Positions 24,140 to 33,800 of a DNA stretch of 33,957 nucleotides are shown here, piece by piece. Source of the stretch: Flavobacteriaceae bacterium (GTDB taxonomy: Bacteria; Bacteroidota; Bacteroidia; Flavobacteriales; Flavobacteriaceae). The stretch covers positions 1-33,957 of the forward strand of contig CANKLK010000006.1 of NCBI GenBank assembly GCA_947482805.1, written 5' to 3'. A program made the position numbers and the translations under genes. A model generated the notes under the pieces. That model was not told the origin of the DNA and did no database searches. It saw nothing but the letters and a program-made list of their open reading frames with translations. Numbering within the stretch: position 1 is the stretch's first letter; every line of letters starts with the position of its first letter.

Positions 24140-24808
24140 ATGGCAACAACAAAAAAAGCGTCTGAAAAAAAAACAATACTAGATGATCATTTAATTATCT
24201 CAAATTTTATGAATGATATTCTTGTTCATAATGAAGAACCAAAAAACATTTATATTTTTTGTGAAAAACATGCTATTAGCGAAGCTGATTTTTATTCTTT
24301 CTTTGGTTCATTTGATACTTTAAAACAAGAAATTTGGGTTAAGTTTTTCGAGAATGCTACAGCAAGTATAGATAAAGATGAAGCCTATAAAAACTTCACA
24401 GATAAAGACAAATTACTAGCATTGTATTTTACTCTTTTTGAAATTATGAATTTAAACAGATCCTATATATTATTTACGCTAAAAGAAAATAAGCAAGGAT
24501 TAAAAAATTTGAAATTTTTAAAACAATTAAGAAACCGATTTAAAGAATTTATTGTCGATATTATTAGACAAAGTACTACCGATGGAAATGAAAAGTTCCT
24601 TAAAGTTAGCGAGCCTGTTTTTTCTGAAGGCGCTTGGATACAGTTTTTATTTTTATTAAAATTTTGGATGGATGATACGTCAAAAGGTTTTGAAAAAACA
24701 GATGTTTTAATTGAGAAATCAGTAAATACAGTAGTTGGATTGTTGGACACTAAACAATTAGAAAATTTATTTGATTTGGGAAAATTCCTTTGGAAAGAAA
24801 GAAATTAG
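24140..24808 (+). CDS. TetR-like regulator (divergent N-terminal DNA-binding part)
   Basis: The 222-residue, mostly helical protein begins with a Lys-rich arm. A segment at about 34-63, IYIFCEKHAISEADFYSFFGSFDTLKQEIW (described as a region, in two pieces: helix-turn to SEADFYSFFGS, then DTLKQEIW), stands where TetR proteins have their recognition helix and following tyrosine/phenylalanine-rich turn. The rest (about 80-222) matches the C-terminal domain of bacteroidotal TetR-type regulators paired with AarF kinases. DNA binding is therefore likely but less clear than in classic TetR. It lies 3 nt upstream of the ABC1 kinase gene, which marks an operon. The octamer cluster upstream would suit autoregulation. 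The ligand is unknown. Confidence 0.7.
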   Translation: MATTKKASEKKTILDDHLIISNFMNDILVHNEEPKNIYIFCEKHAISEADFYSFFGSFDTLKQEIWVKFFENATASIDKDEAYKNFTDKDKLLALYFTLFEIMNLNRSYILFTLKENKQGLKNLKFLKQLRNRFKEFIVDIIRQSTTDGNEKFLKVSEPVFSEGAWIQFLFLLKFWMDDTSKGFEKTDVLIEKSVNTVVGLLDTKQLENLFDLGKFLWKERN

Positions 24809-24811
24809 TAA

Positions 24812-26122
24812 ATGAAAACACTTGATAAAATTCCAACAGGCAAAATTGAACGCGCTAGTCAGTTGGTTAAAACTGGTTTTAAAGTTGGAGGAAATTATGT
24901 TGCCTATTATGGTGAAAAAATGGTAAATCCTTCTTTGAATCGCGATAAGCTTAACGAAAACAATGCTGAAGATATCTATGATGGTTTGAAAAATTTAAAA
25001 GGAAGTGCTTTGAAAGTTGCTCAGATGCTCAGCATGGATAAAAGCATTATGCCACAAGCGTATGTTGATAAATTTTCGCTGTCACAGTTTTCTGTACCTC
25101 CTTTATCAGCGCCATTAGTTCGAAAAACATTTAAAAAATATTTAGGAAAATATCCAGAAGATATATTTGACACTTTCACCCCGGATGCAACGAATGCGGC
25201 GAGTATCGGTCAGGTACACAAAGCAACCAAGAATGGGAAAAATTTTGCTGTGAAAATCCAGTATCCGGGAGTGTCAGATAGTATTAGTTCTGATTTGGCA
25301 TTGGTAAAACCCTTTGCTACGCGAATGTTTAATATTAAAGGGAAAGACTCTGATAAATACTTTAAGGAAGTAGAGGATAAATTATTAGAAGAAACAGATT
25401 ATGTTTTAGAACTTAAACAAAGTTTGGAAATCTCAAATTTGTGTAAATCAATAGAGAATCTTCGGTTTCCAAAATATTATCCTGAATTATCGTCTGAAAA
25501 GATTTTAACCATGGAATGGATAGAGGGTGAACACCTTTCCGAATTTACAGCACATAATGAGGATAGGATAAAAAGTGACAAAATAGGGCAGTCCCTATGG
25601 GATTTCTATATGTATCAAATACATCATTTAAGGCAAGTGCATGCAGATCCACATCCAGGAAATTTTTTAATAGATAATGAAAATAAATTAGTTGCGATTG
25701 ATTTTGGATGTATGAAGCAAGTTCCTATCGAATTTTATGTGCCTTATTTTGAGTTAGCAAAACCAGAAGTAATTAATGATTCTGAGTTATTCAATGCTAA
25801 ATTATATGAATTAGAAATTTTGAGAGCAGATGATTCTGAAAATGAATCGGCTTATTTTACTAAAATATTTCATGAGTTACTGACTTTGTTTACCAAACCA
25901 TTTCATGATGATTATTTTGATTTTTCTGATGAAGACTTTTTTGGAAAAATTGCTGTAATGGGAGAAGAGTTTGCAAAAGATTCGCAATTACGAAAAATGA
26001 ATGGCAACCGCGGTTCAAAGCATTTTTTATACATCAATAGAACCTTCTTCGGATTGTATAATTTATTACACGATTTAAAAGCCAGAATTGACACTAAGTC
26101 ATTTGAAAAATATATTTCTTAA
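24812..26122 (+). CDS. ABC1/AarF (UbiB) family atypical kinase
   Basis: The 436-residue protein shows the UbiB/COQ8 family hallmarks in order: the N-terminal KxGQ-type motif (here LKGSALKVAQMLSMD, with Ala for Gly), the ATP loop AASIGQVHKA, and the VAIK-type lysine in FAVKIQYPGV. The catalytic/metal motifs HADPHPGNFLID and AIDFGCMKQ follow. Homologues support quinone biosynthesis and lipid handling; they hydrolyse ATP rather than clearly phosphorylating proteins. Flavobacteria generally use menaquinone, so a ubiquinone role is unlikely. No membrane helix is obvious at the C-terminus. It is co-transcribed with the TetR-like gene, so expression probably responds to that regulator's signal. Confidence 0.88.
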   Translation: MKTLDKIPTGKIERASQLVKTGFKVGGNYVAYYGEKMVNPSLNRDKLNENNAEDIYDGLKNLKGSALKVAQMLSMDKSIMPQAYVDKFSLSQFSVPPLSAPLVRKTFKKYLGKYPEDIFDTFTPDATNAASIGQVHKATKNGKNFAVKIQYPGVSDSISSDLALVKPFATRMFNIKGKDSDKYFKEVEDKLLEETDYVLELKQSLEISNLCKSIENLRFPKYYPELSSEKILTMEWIEGEHLSEFTAHNEDRIKSDKIGQSLWDFYMYQIHHLRQVHADPHPGNFLIDNENKLVAIDFGCMKQVPIEFYVPYFELAKPEVINDSELFNAKLYELEILRADDSENESAYFTKIFHELLTLFTKPFHDDYFDFSDEDFFGKIAVMGEEFAKDSQLRKMNGNRGSKHFLYINRTFFGLYNLLHDLKARIDTKSFEKYIS

Positions 26123-26152
26123 TGAGATAAAATTTGTTTATTGGTTAGGTTG

Positions 26153-26195
26153 ATAAGAGCGATTCTTTGTATATAAGTTTCGCTCTTATTTTTTT
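26153..26195 (+). terminator. Intrinsic terminator after the ABC1 kinase gene
   Basis: ATAAGAGCGA (26153-26162) pairs perfectly with TCGCTCTTAT (26180-26189) around a 17-nt loop, then T to 26195. A -7-like TAAGTTTG at 26207-26214, without a clear -33, may serve the next gene. Confidence 0.8.
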
Positions 26196-26231
26196 AAATA
26201 TCTTCGTAAGTTTGTCATTCATTTCAAAACT

Positions 26232-27155
26232 ATGTTGCAAGTAAAGAATGTTTCTTTTTCCTATACTGATTCTATTACACTAAACAATATTGATTTTTCA
26301 TTAGAAAAAGGAATGAATCTAGCCGTTATTGGAGAAAGTGGATGTGGTAAAAGCACTTTGCTTAAACTTATTTACGGATTGTATGATTTAGATAAAGGAA
26401 GTATATTTTGGAATAATGTCGAAGTTTTAGGGCCAAAATTCAATTTAATTCCCGGAATGGATTTCATGAAATATTTGGCACAAGATTTTGATTTAATGCC
26501 TTTTATTACTGTTGCCGAAAATATTGGAAAATACCTATCAAATAGTTATCCGGAACAAAAAAATGCACGTATTGCCGAATTATTGGAAATTGTTGAAATG
26601 ACGGATTATGCCAATATAAAAGCAAAAAACTTAAGTGGCGGACAGATGCAACGAGTTGCATTAGCAAGAGTCTTAGTACTTGAACCTGAAGTATTATTAT
26701 TAGATGAACCTTTTAGTCACATCGATAATTTTAGAAAGAATAGCCTGCGTAGAAAGCTTTTTAGTTATTTAAAAGAAAAAAAAATAACTACCATTTTTGC
26801 CACACATGATAGTTCAGATGTATTGTCTTTTGCTGATGAAGTTTTGGTTATAAAAGACGGGCAACTTATCGAGGAAGGAAATCCAAAAAGCATCTATAAT
26901 TACCCAAAAAACAAATACATTGCTTCTCTTTTTGGTGACGTGAACGAAATAGAATTAGATGGTAAAATAGAACTTATTTATCCCGATCAATTGATTATTG
27001 TTGAAAAGTTAGGCTTAAAAGTTAAGGTTGTAAAATCCTATTTTTTAGGAAGTCATTATCTGATTGAGGCAATTTATAATGACAGAAAAATATTCTTTGA
27101 AAGCGAAAACGAATTATACGTTGGTAGTAAAACTCATTTAAAGAGAAAACCCTAG
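26232..27155 (+). CDS. ABC transporter ATP-binding protein (importer-type, no permease nearby)
   Basis: The 307-residue protein carries a complete ABC ATPase: Walker A GESGCGKST (34-42), Q-loop YLAQDFDLMPF, signature LSGGQMQRVALAR (134-146), Walker B VLLLDEP and the H-loop ATHDSSD. The C-terminal 80 residues (about 225-307, including IYPDQLIIVEKLGLKVKVVKS) look like the TOBE-type extension of metabolite- and metal-import ATPases of the Fe3+/spermidine/molybdate group. No permease or binding-protein gene adjoins it, so the partner must be encoded elsewhere or the protein acts with another system. It sits alone behind its own terminator-bounded space. The stop codon lies inside the terminator hairpin shared with the S9 peptidase gene. 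Confidence 0.88.
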   Translation: MLQVKNVSFSYTDSITLNNIDFSLEKGMNLAVIGESGCGKSTLLKLIYGLYDLDKGSIFWNNVEVLGPKFNLIPGMDFMKYLAQDFDLMPFITVAENIGKYLSNSYPEQKNARIAELLEIVEMTDYANIKAKNLSGGQMQRVALARVLVLEPEVLLLDEPFSHIDNFRKNSLRRKLFSYLKEKKITTIFATHDSSDVLSFADEVLVIKDGQLIEEGNPKSIYNYPKNKYIASLFGDVNEIELDGKIELIYPDQLIIVEKLGLKVKVVKSYFLGSHYLIEAIYNDRKIFFESENELYVGSKTHLKRKP

Positions 27156-27172
27156 AAGTCAAATTCCAGGGT
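27149..27172 (-). terminator. Terminator of the S9 peptidase gene, overlapping the ABC gene stop
   Basis: On the minus strand ACCCT (27172-27168) pairs with AGGGT (27153-27149), extended by GAA/TTC across a mismatch, followed by TTTCTC. The stem includes the TAG stop codon of the plus-strand ABC gene (27153-27155). Confidence 0.65.
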
Positions 27173-27204
27173 CTATATTCTATTCTCTATATTCTATTTT
27201 ATTA
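27170..27204 (-). repeat. 35-nt 3'-region element, copy 2 (S9 peptidase gene)
   Basis: Agrees at 31 of 35 positions with 19006-19040. In both places it lies between a minus-strand stop codon and a terminator hairpin. Internally it is a near-tandem repeat of CTATATTCTATT. Confidence 0.6.
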
Positions 27205-27207
27205 AAA

Positions 27208-29622
27208 CTAGTTTTTCAAATACTTTTCCAAAAACTGATCTTGTTCCCACAATAAGTGAAGTATGTTTTCTTTAGCCACATAGCTGTGTGCTTCTTTTGG
27301 CAACAACACTAATCTTACTGGTGCTCCCAAATTTTTCAACGCTTGGAAATAACGCTCCGATTGAAGCGTAAATGTCCCCGGATTATTGTCGGCATCGCCA
27401 TGAACTAATAGCAACGGAGTTTTCATTTTATCAGCGTTCATGAATGGAGACATTTCATTGTAAATAGCTGGAATATCCCAATAATTTCGTTGTTCACTTT
27501 GAAATCCGAAGGGTGTCAATGTTCTGTTATAGGCACCACTTCTTGCAATTCCACAGGCAAAAAGATTAGAATGTGACAATAAATTTGCTGTCATGAAGGC
27601 TCCGTATGAATGTCCCCCGATAGCACATTTTTTTCTATTTATGTAGCCCAATTTATCAACAGCATCAATCGCCGCCTCCGCATCATCAACTAATTGTGTC
27701 ATGAAAGTGTCATTTGGTTCCGTTGTGTCTTCGCCAATAATTGGAAACGACGCATCGTCAAGAACTGCATACCCTTTGGTTACCCAGTATACAAACGAAC
27801 CATAATAGGGGAAAGTAAACTCATTTGGATTTTGCTTGTTTTGACCAGCTGAGCTTTTATCTTTAAATTCTTCTGGATAAGCCCAAATCAGTAGAGGTAA
27901 TTTTTCTGATTTTTTTGTTCGGTCATAACCATCAGGTAAATAAAGCGTTCCCGATAAATCTACACCATCTTTACGTTTGTACTTAATCACTTCTTTGTAC
28001 ACATTTTTGATACTTTCAAACGGGTTTTTGAAATTGGTAAGCTGCGTTAATTTTTTAGATTTTAGGTTTCTGAAATAATAGTTTGGAAACTCATTTTTGG
28101 ATTGAATTTGCACCAAAACATCTCCTTTTTTGAAATCTTCTATTGATAATAAATCTTCTTTTTTGTCTTTGAAAGTTGAGTTATAAAGGCGTTTTGTTTT
28201 TAAAGTCTCTAAATTATATTCATCAATAAATGGAAACTGCCCATCTTTTGTAAATCCATCGCCAATAAGGTAAGCATTATTGTTTTCGATTGCTAAAACA
28301 TAACGGTTGTACTCATTTCTTTTGGTTTCAAAATTTCCCGGATCAGAATAAATGTCTTGCGAGTTTCTATCCGAAATAATTTTAGGCGCTTGACTCGTAT
28401 TAGATGGATTGATTAAATAGGTTTTAGTATTTCTAGTATCGTACCATTCATCAGAAACAATAGCAATGTTTTCGTTACCCCAAATAACGCCACTATAACG
28501 TTGCTTTGTTTTTAGTAATGAAGTTGGTTCAGATATGAAAGGGGCATTCCATGAAAAAAGCTCGTCTCTAAAATCTACTTTTTTAGCCTGATCACCTTCA
28601 TCAAGTGCTTCAACATAAGCCAAGGTTGCCGGTTTGTCAGCTCTCCAACTCATACTTCTTTTTCCTTTTCTTACCGATGAAAATCCTTTTGGAATTACTT
28701 CGTTTAATGGCACTTCATTGACAACTTTAATTTCTTTTCCGGTTATATCATACACTACACTCTTTAGTGGGAAACGATTGTAGGGAACGATATAAGAAAA
28801 TGGTTTCTGCATAGTGGTAATCATTAAATAATTTCCATCAGGTGAAAAACTTTCACCAGCATATAAATCAACGGCTTTAAAAAAATCTATTTTTCCGGAA
28901 AGTGAAACTTTGTATAATTCGGAAGTCATTAGTGTTTCAAAATTAGTTTCATCGGTTTTATTTTTCAACAAATCAGGATAGGTTCTGTTTTGCGATTTAG
29001 AACCATCACCTGAAGAGACTGTTGGACCTTTTGGCAAATCTTTTTTGCTATCAATTAGGCTAGGACGATTTTTTGGAATCATTTTCACAAACAATGTTTC
29101 GTTGTCTTTCATCCAACTATAAGGACTGCCAAGATTGGCGTTAAGGTTTGCAGCAGTAAGTTTTTTGGCTGAAGCCGATACTACATCAATAACCCATAAT
29201 TCAACTCCGTTTGAAACGGTATTTGTGAATGCAATTTTCTTTTCATTTGGAGACCAACTGATATAGGCAATTCTAGGGTTCTCCGGCAAACCTTTTATTT
29301 GAGTTTCGGTTTTATCTGCAACTTTTCTAATTTTTAGATTAGAAATATAATTCATGGCACTACCAATATTAGTAATTGGATTAATACGTAATCCGCCCAA
29401 ACGCATTTCTTCCTGATTCAAATCATCAAGTGTTTTATAAGTGCTTCGGTAAGAGAAAAGCATGTACTCTTTTTTAGAATCCATACTAACGCTCGGTGCT
29501 CTTTCATAATCTGCCAAGGCTGAAATTGTAGCGGATGGCTTTTGGTAAGTAAGGTTTTCCTGTGCTGAAGCAATAGTTACAGCTAACCCGAAAAATAGTA
29601 ATAAAGAGAAATATTTTTTCAT
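27208..29622 (-). CDS. Exported prolyl-oligopeptidase family (S9) serine peptidase
   Basis: The 804-residue precursor has a signal peptide (MKKYFSLLLFFGLAVTIASA, cut before QE), so it is exported to the periplasm or beyond. The first two thirds form the beta-propeller part, with WSPNEKKIAF and SFSPDGNYLMI repeats of the TolB/WD-like kind. The C-terminal alpha/beta hydrolase domain (about 560-804) has the nucleophile in GGHSYGAF (about S672), the acid in HGDADNNPG (about D745) and the histidine in KEAHSY (about H779), so the triad is complete. It most resembles flavobacterial S9 peptidases annotated as acyl-peptide hydrolase/glutamyl-endopeptidase types. The substrate is probably small peptides. 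It is monocistronic. Confidence 0.92.
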   Translation of the reverse strand: MKKYFSLLLFFGLAVTIASAQENLTYQKPSATISALADYERAPSVSMDSKKEYMLFSYRSTYKTLDDLNQEEMRLGGLRINPITNIGSAMNYISNLKIRKVADKTETQIKGLPENPRIAYISWSPNEKKIAFTNTVSNGVELWVIDVVSASAKKLTAANLNANLGSPYSWMKDNETLFVKMIPKNRPSLIDSKKDLPKGPTVSSGDGSKSQNRTYPDLLKNKTDETNFETLMTSELYKVSLSGKIDFFKAVDLYAGESFSPDGNYLMITTMQKPFSYIVPYNRFPLKSVVYDITGKEIKVVNEVPLNEVIPKGFSSVRKGKRSMSWRADKPATLAYVEALDEGDQAKKVDFRDELFSWNAPFISEPTSLLKTKQRYSGVIWGNENIAIVSDEWYDTRNTKTYLINPSNTSQAPKIISDRNSQDIYSDPGNFETKRNEYNRYVLAIENNNAYLIGDGFTKDGQFPFIDEYNLETLKTKRLYNSTFKDKKEDLLSIEDFKKGDVLVQIQSKNEFPNYYFRNLKSKKLTQLTNFKNPFESIKNVYKEVIKYKRKDGVDLSGTLYLPDGYDRTKKSEKLPLLIWAYPEEFKDKSSAGQNKQNPNEFTFPYYGSFVYWVTKGYAVLDDASFPIIGEDTTEPNDTFMTQLVDDAEAAIDAVDKLGYINRKKCAIGGHSYGAFMTANLLSHSNLFACGIARSGAYNRTLTPFGFQSEQRNYWDIPAIYNEMSPFMNADKMKTPLLLVHGDADNNPGTFTLQSERYFQALKNLGAPVRLVLLPKEAHSYVAKENILHLLWEQDQFLEKYLKN

Positions 29623-29638
29623 AAGTATAAGTTATATT

Positions 29639-29703
29639 CCGCTATGCTCCATACAATTGCTTCGCCAATTCGCTAAAGCTTCGTGTCGGTTGCGCCTAGG
29701 GTT
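29639..29703. repeat. REP-like element, copy 2 (CCGCTAT...CTAGGGTT)
   Basis: This 65-nt block is richer in G+C than its surroundings, starts CCGCTAT and ends CTAGGGTT like the element at 15497-15569, and holds two GCTTCG repeats. The interior differs from copy 1. It fills much of the 203-nt space between the divergent S9 peptidase and fabH genes. Confidence 0.5.
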
Positions 29704-29764
29704 GATTTTCGATTGGTCGAATTTACGAAGTAGTTGTTACATTTTATTAAATCCTAAAATAAAA

Positions 29765-29793
29765 TTGTTGCTTTTTAAAAATGTTTAATTTAG
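29765..29793 (+). promoter_or_regulatory. Probable promoter of fabH
   Basis: TTG (29765-29767), an 18-nt spacer and TAATTTAG (29786-29793) resemble the Bacteroidota consensus with one substitution. The start codon follows 32 nt downstream. Confidence 0.45.
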
Positions 29794-29825
29794 CATAACG
29801 TTTTTTAATTATTTAAATAAAAATT

Positions 29826-30830
29826 ATGTTTCATTCCAAAATATCAGGCTTGGGATTTTATGTTCCCGATAATGTTGTTACCAATGATGATTTGTCAAAA
29901 ATAATGGACACTAATGATGAATGGATTCAGGAAAGAACCGGAATTCATGAAAGAAGACACATTGTTCGGGGAGAAGACACAACAACAACCATGGGAGTAA
30001 AAGCCGCTAAAATTGCAATAGAACGTTCTGGAGTTTCTAATGACGATATTGATTTTATTGTTTTTGCTACAATTTCTCCCGATTATTATTTTCCCGGTCC
30101 TGGAGTTGAATTACAAAAAGAACTCGGATTGAAAACTATTGGTGCTTTAGATATTCGTAATCAATGTTCAGGTTTTGTGTATGCACTTTCTGTTGCGGAT
30201 CAATTTATTAAAACCGGAATGTATAAAAATATATTGGTAGTTGCTTCCGAAGTTCAATCTTTAGGATTGGATATGACTACACGTGGTCGCGGAGTTTCCG
30301 TAATTTTTGGAGATGGAGCAGGAGCAGCTGTTTTAAGTAGAAGTAATGACGAAAGCAGGATTCTTTCCACACATCTACATTCAGAAGGAGAGCATGCTAA
30401 AGAGTTAGCCGTTTTAGCACCTGGGATGGGAGGAAGATGGGTAACTGATATTCTGGCAGACAACAATCCGGATGATGAAAGTTATTATCCGTATATGAAT
30501 GGCCAATTTGTTTTCAAACACGCTGTAGTTCGATTTAGCGAAGTAATCAATGAAGGATTGCAAGCTAATAATTTAAGGGTATCCGATATTGATATGTTAA
30601 TTCCACATCAGGCCAACTTGAGAATTTCACAGTTTATCCAGAAGAAATTTGGTTTAAATGACAACCAAGTTTTCAATAACATTCAAAAATATGGCAACAC
30701 AACGGCAGCATCTATTCCGATTGCGTTGACCGAAGCATGGGAACAAGGAAAAATAAAAAAAGGCGATACAGTTGTCTTGGCTGCTTTCGGAAGTGGATTT
30801 ACTTGGGCAAGTGCTATTATTAAATGGTAA
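29826..30830 (+). CDS. fabH: 3-oxoacyl-ACP synthase III (KAS III)
   Basis: FabH condenses an acyl-CoA with malonyl-ACP to start fatty-acid synthesis. The 334 residues show the N-terminal LGFYVPDNVVTNDDL...TNDEWIQERTGI block and the catalytic triad: Cys114 in RNQCSGFVYAL, His in IPHQANLRI and Asn in KYGNTTAASIP. GSGFTWASAIIKW closes the protein. In flavobacteria, which make branched fatty acids from Ile/Val/Leu-derived primers, FabH often prefers branched acyl-CoAs, a possible but unproven link with the ilv operon. It is not next to plsX/rpmF, so it is probably one of several paralogues and might serve a special pathway. It is monocistronic and ends in a shared terminator. Confidence 0.92.
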   Translation: MFHSKISGLGFYVPDNVVTNDDLSKIMDTNDEWIQERTGIHERRHIVRGEDTTTTMGVKAAKIAIERSGVSNDDIDFIVFATISPDYYFPGPGVELQKELGLKTIGALDIRNQCSGFVYALSVADQFIKTGMYKNILVVASEVQSLGLDMTTRGRGVSVIFGDGAGAAVLSRSNDESRILSTHLHSEGEHAKELAVLAPGMGGRWVTDILADNNPDDESYYPYMNGQFVFKHAVVRFSEVINEGLQANNLRVSDIDMLIPHQANLRISQFIQKKFGLNDNQVFNNIQKYGNTTAASIPIALTEAWEQGKIKKGDTVVLAAFGSGFTWASAIIKW

Positions 30831-30834
30831 ATAG

Positions 30835-30863
30835 AAAGCCATCCCTTTTTAGAGATGGCTTTT
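30835..30863. terminator. Terminator between fabH and the T9SS surface-protein gene
   Basis: AAAGCCATC (30835-30843) pairs with GATGGCTTT (30854-30862), flanked by T on the right. It lies between convergent genes and can work for fabH and, less well, for the minus-strand gene. Confidence 0.8.
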
Positions 30864-30884
30864 CTTAACATAGTAGGTAGTAGG

Positions 30885-33800
30885 TTATCGCTTCATAGCG
30901 AAATGGGCTCTAAATTCTTGATTAACTTTGTTTTCATCCATGTAAGTCACACTAAACCAATAATCATCAGATGGCATAAGATTTCCATTGTACGTTCCAT
31001 CCCAGCCGCTATTACTTGGTCTTATTTGTGTTAGCATTTTACCATAACGGTCATAAATTACGATACTTGCACTAGGTTGATTGGATAAATCTTTAATATT
31101 CCATGTGTCATTATACCCATCGTTATTTGGGGTGAAGTATTTTGGATAGTTTACAACCAAAGCATTAATAGTAGTACTTCCACAACCATTTTTGTCTCTA
31201 ACGGTAACAGTATGAATTCCGGAAGGTACATTATCAAAAACATTACTGTCTTGAAATGGTCCATTATTCAATTGGTATTCGAAATTATTTCCTTGACCAG
31301 TTGCCGTTACCGTGATTGATTGACTGTCAGCAAAGTCTTCACTCACCTCATAGGTAACAATTGCAGGTTCTGACGGACTTACAGTAATTGTAACAGGCTC
31401 TGATAAACATCCCGTAGCTTTATTTTTAGCTACTAAAGTATATAATCCTGGCAAAATTGCTTGATACATACTTGAAGTTCCAAGAGTATTTCCTGCTTCA
31501 TTTGTCCACACAAAAGTATAAAGGGCTGAACTTAATCCACTATAAATTGTGTAAGCATTTAATAGTGTTCCTGTTTCACTGTCTATACAGATTATACCGT
31601 CTATCGGAGTTGGTTCTGGTAGTTTATTTACAATTATGGTTATTGGCGTTATAGCATAACAATTTGGAGCTAATGAATTACTAACTCTAACGTAAATAAT
31701 TTTTTTAGTAGAGGATAATACCGGGTTTGTTGCGGTAGTTGCATTTTCCAAACTTTCATAATAGGCAATACTAAATTCACTGCCCGTTTGAGTTCCGAGA
31801 ATTGATGCTGATAATGAAGATAAGTTAAAATCAACTATTCCATCATTAGTTCCATCTTCATCACAAATAGTTCTAAATGATGTTGGGACAGCATTTGCAA
31901 CGGGTGTATCAATGATAGTTACTGTAAATGAACTTTCATCACTACATATACGATTAAAAGATGATGAGCCATATATGTATACAGTCATTGAGATTGTAAC
32001 AACTGTTCCAGTAGGAAGCATTGTTCCTGTTCCATCCGGACCTGTGAAATATCTACCAACAGTCAATGGGGGTAAAGTATAATTTTCGCAAATAGTTACA
32101 TTTGGCAAATTATCCACGTTATATATGGTAACCATAAATTGTCTTTCACTTGTACAATCTGGAGAAGTTGCAGTATGTGCATAAATATAAAGTGTTTGTG
32201 AAGAAGTTAAAATATCACCTGCATGTAATAAAGTTCCTGAGGCATTTGAACCAGTATAATAGTCTCCAATAGCCAAAGGAGGCAAAGTATACGAATTACA
32301 TACTTGGACATTAGCAATTGGAGCAATTATAGGAGTTTTATTAATTGTTACAGTAAATGAGGTTTCATCAACACAAGAGAAAGAAGTACGGATTAATGAT
32401 TCTTTAAAAATATAAATTGTTTGACTAGTTGTAATTACTGTACCAGGCAATATTTCTAAACCACTTCCATTTGGACCTCCAGATTGAGTGTAAAATTTGT
32501 TGTTTGGTGTTAAAATTGGTAATGTATAGTTATCGCAAGCAGTTACATTTGGTAAAACATCTGCTGAAGTAGAGAATATATTTATCTGAAAACTATTTTC
32601 TGTACTACAAGCAGGAATAGTATTTGAAATAGCATAAATATAAATTCTTTGAGAAGAAGTTATAACAGTTCCTGAAGGCAATAAAGTTCCGGTACCGTTT
32701 GGTCCAGTATAATATTTCCCAACATTCAAAGGGGTTAACACATATTGATCACAAATATCTATATCAGAACGAGAATCAATATTTGGTAATGGATTAATCG
32801 TAACAGTAAAGCTATTTTGATTAAAACAAGTGGCATTTAATCTTTTAAAAATGTAAATGGTTTGTGTTGTAAGGATTACATCACCTGGATAAAGCATCGT
32901 TCCTGTGCCTTGAATATCTGTAAAATATTCACCATTTGTTAATGCTGGTAAAGAGTAAGTTATACAAGCTGAAACATTTGGTAAAGTATCAATTTGAGGT
33001 TGAGAAATAGTTATTGTAAAATGTAAATTATCAGTGCAATTATTTAATCTACTTGTTGTCTCTGCATATATATAAACTATCAAATTGTTATTTATTACTG
33101 TTCCAGATGGAATTTCAGTACCGGAACCACTTGGGCCAGTATAATATTTTCCAGTAGGAAGTGCAGGCAAAGTGTATCCATTACATTGTGAAATATCTGC
33201 TGGTTGTTCTATTCCTATGAAAACTTCAAAAGAATCTTCATCAGTACATGGAGTAGTTCCACCAGTAGATGCATATACATATATGGTTTTGCTTGTTGTT
33301 ATTGGAGTTCCTGCTGCTAATTGAGTTCCAGTTCCACCAGCTCCGGTAAAATAATTACCTACTGATAAGGCTTGTAAAGTATAAGAAGAACACTCAAACA
33401 CATCAGGTCTTGTTCCTACTTCCATAGTAGGAAGAATTGTGACACTAAAACTTGAATCTACTGTACAGATTTGTGGTGTTGTAATTGTAAAATAAAAATA
33501 GACTATTTGAGAAACGGTTATTACTGTTCCAGAAGGAATTTGTGTTCCAGTACCACTTGGTCCTGTATAATATTTTCCAATGGTTGCAGGTAGCGTATAG
33601 CTTCCACAACGTGTTATATTTGATGGTGTTAATAAACCTTCCTCAATTATAGTAACAGTAAATGAACTACTAGCTGCACATGATCCAGGTCCTCCAGGTT
33701 GATTGAATATATATATAGTTTGAGTTTGAGTGATAACAGTTCCAGCAAAAAGAGGTAATCCACTTCCATTAGGACCTGTAAAATAGTTACCATTCGTTAA

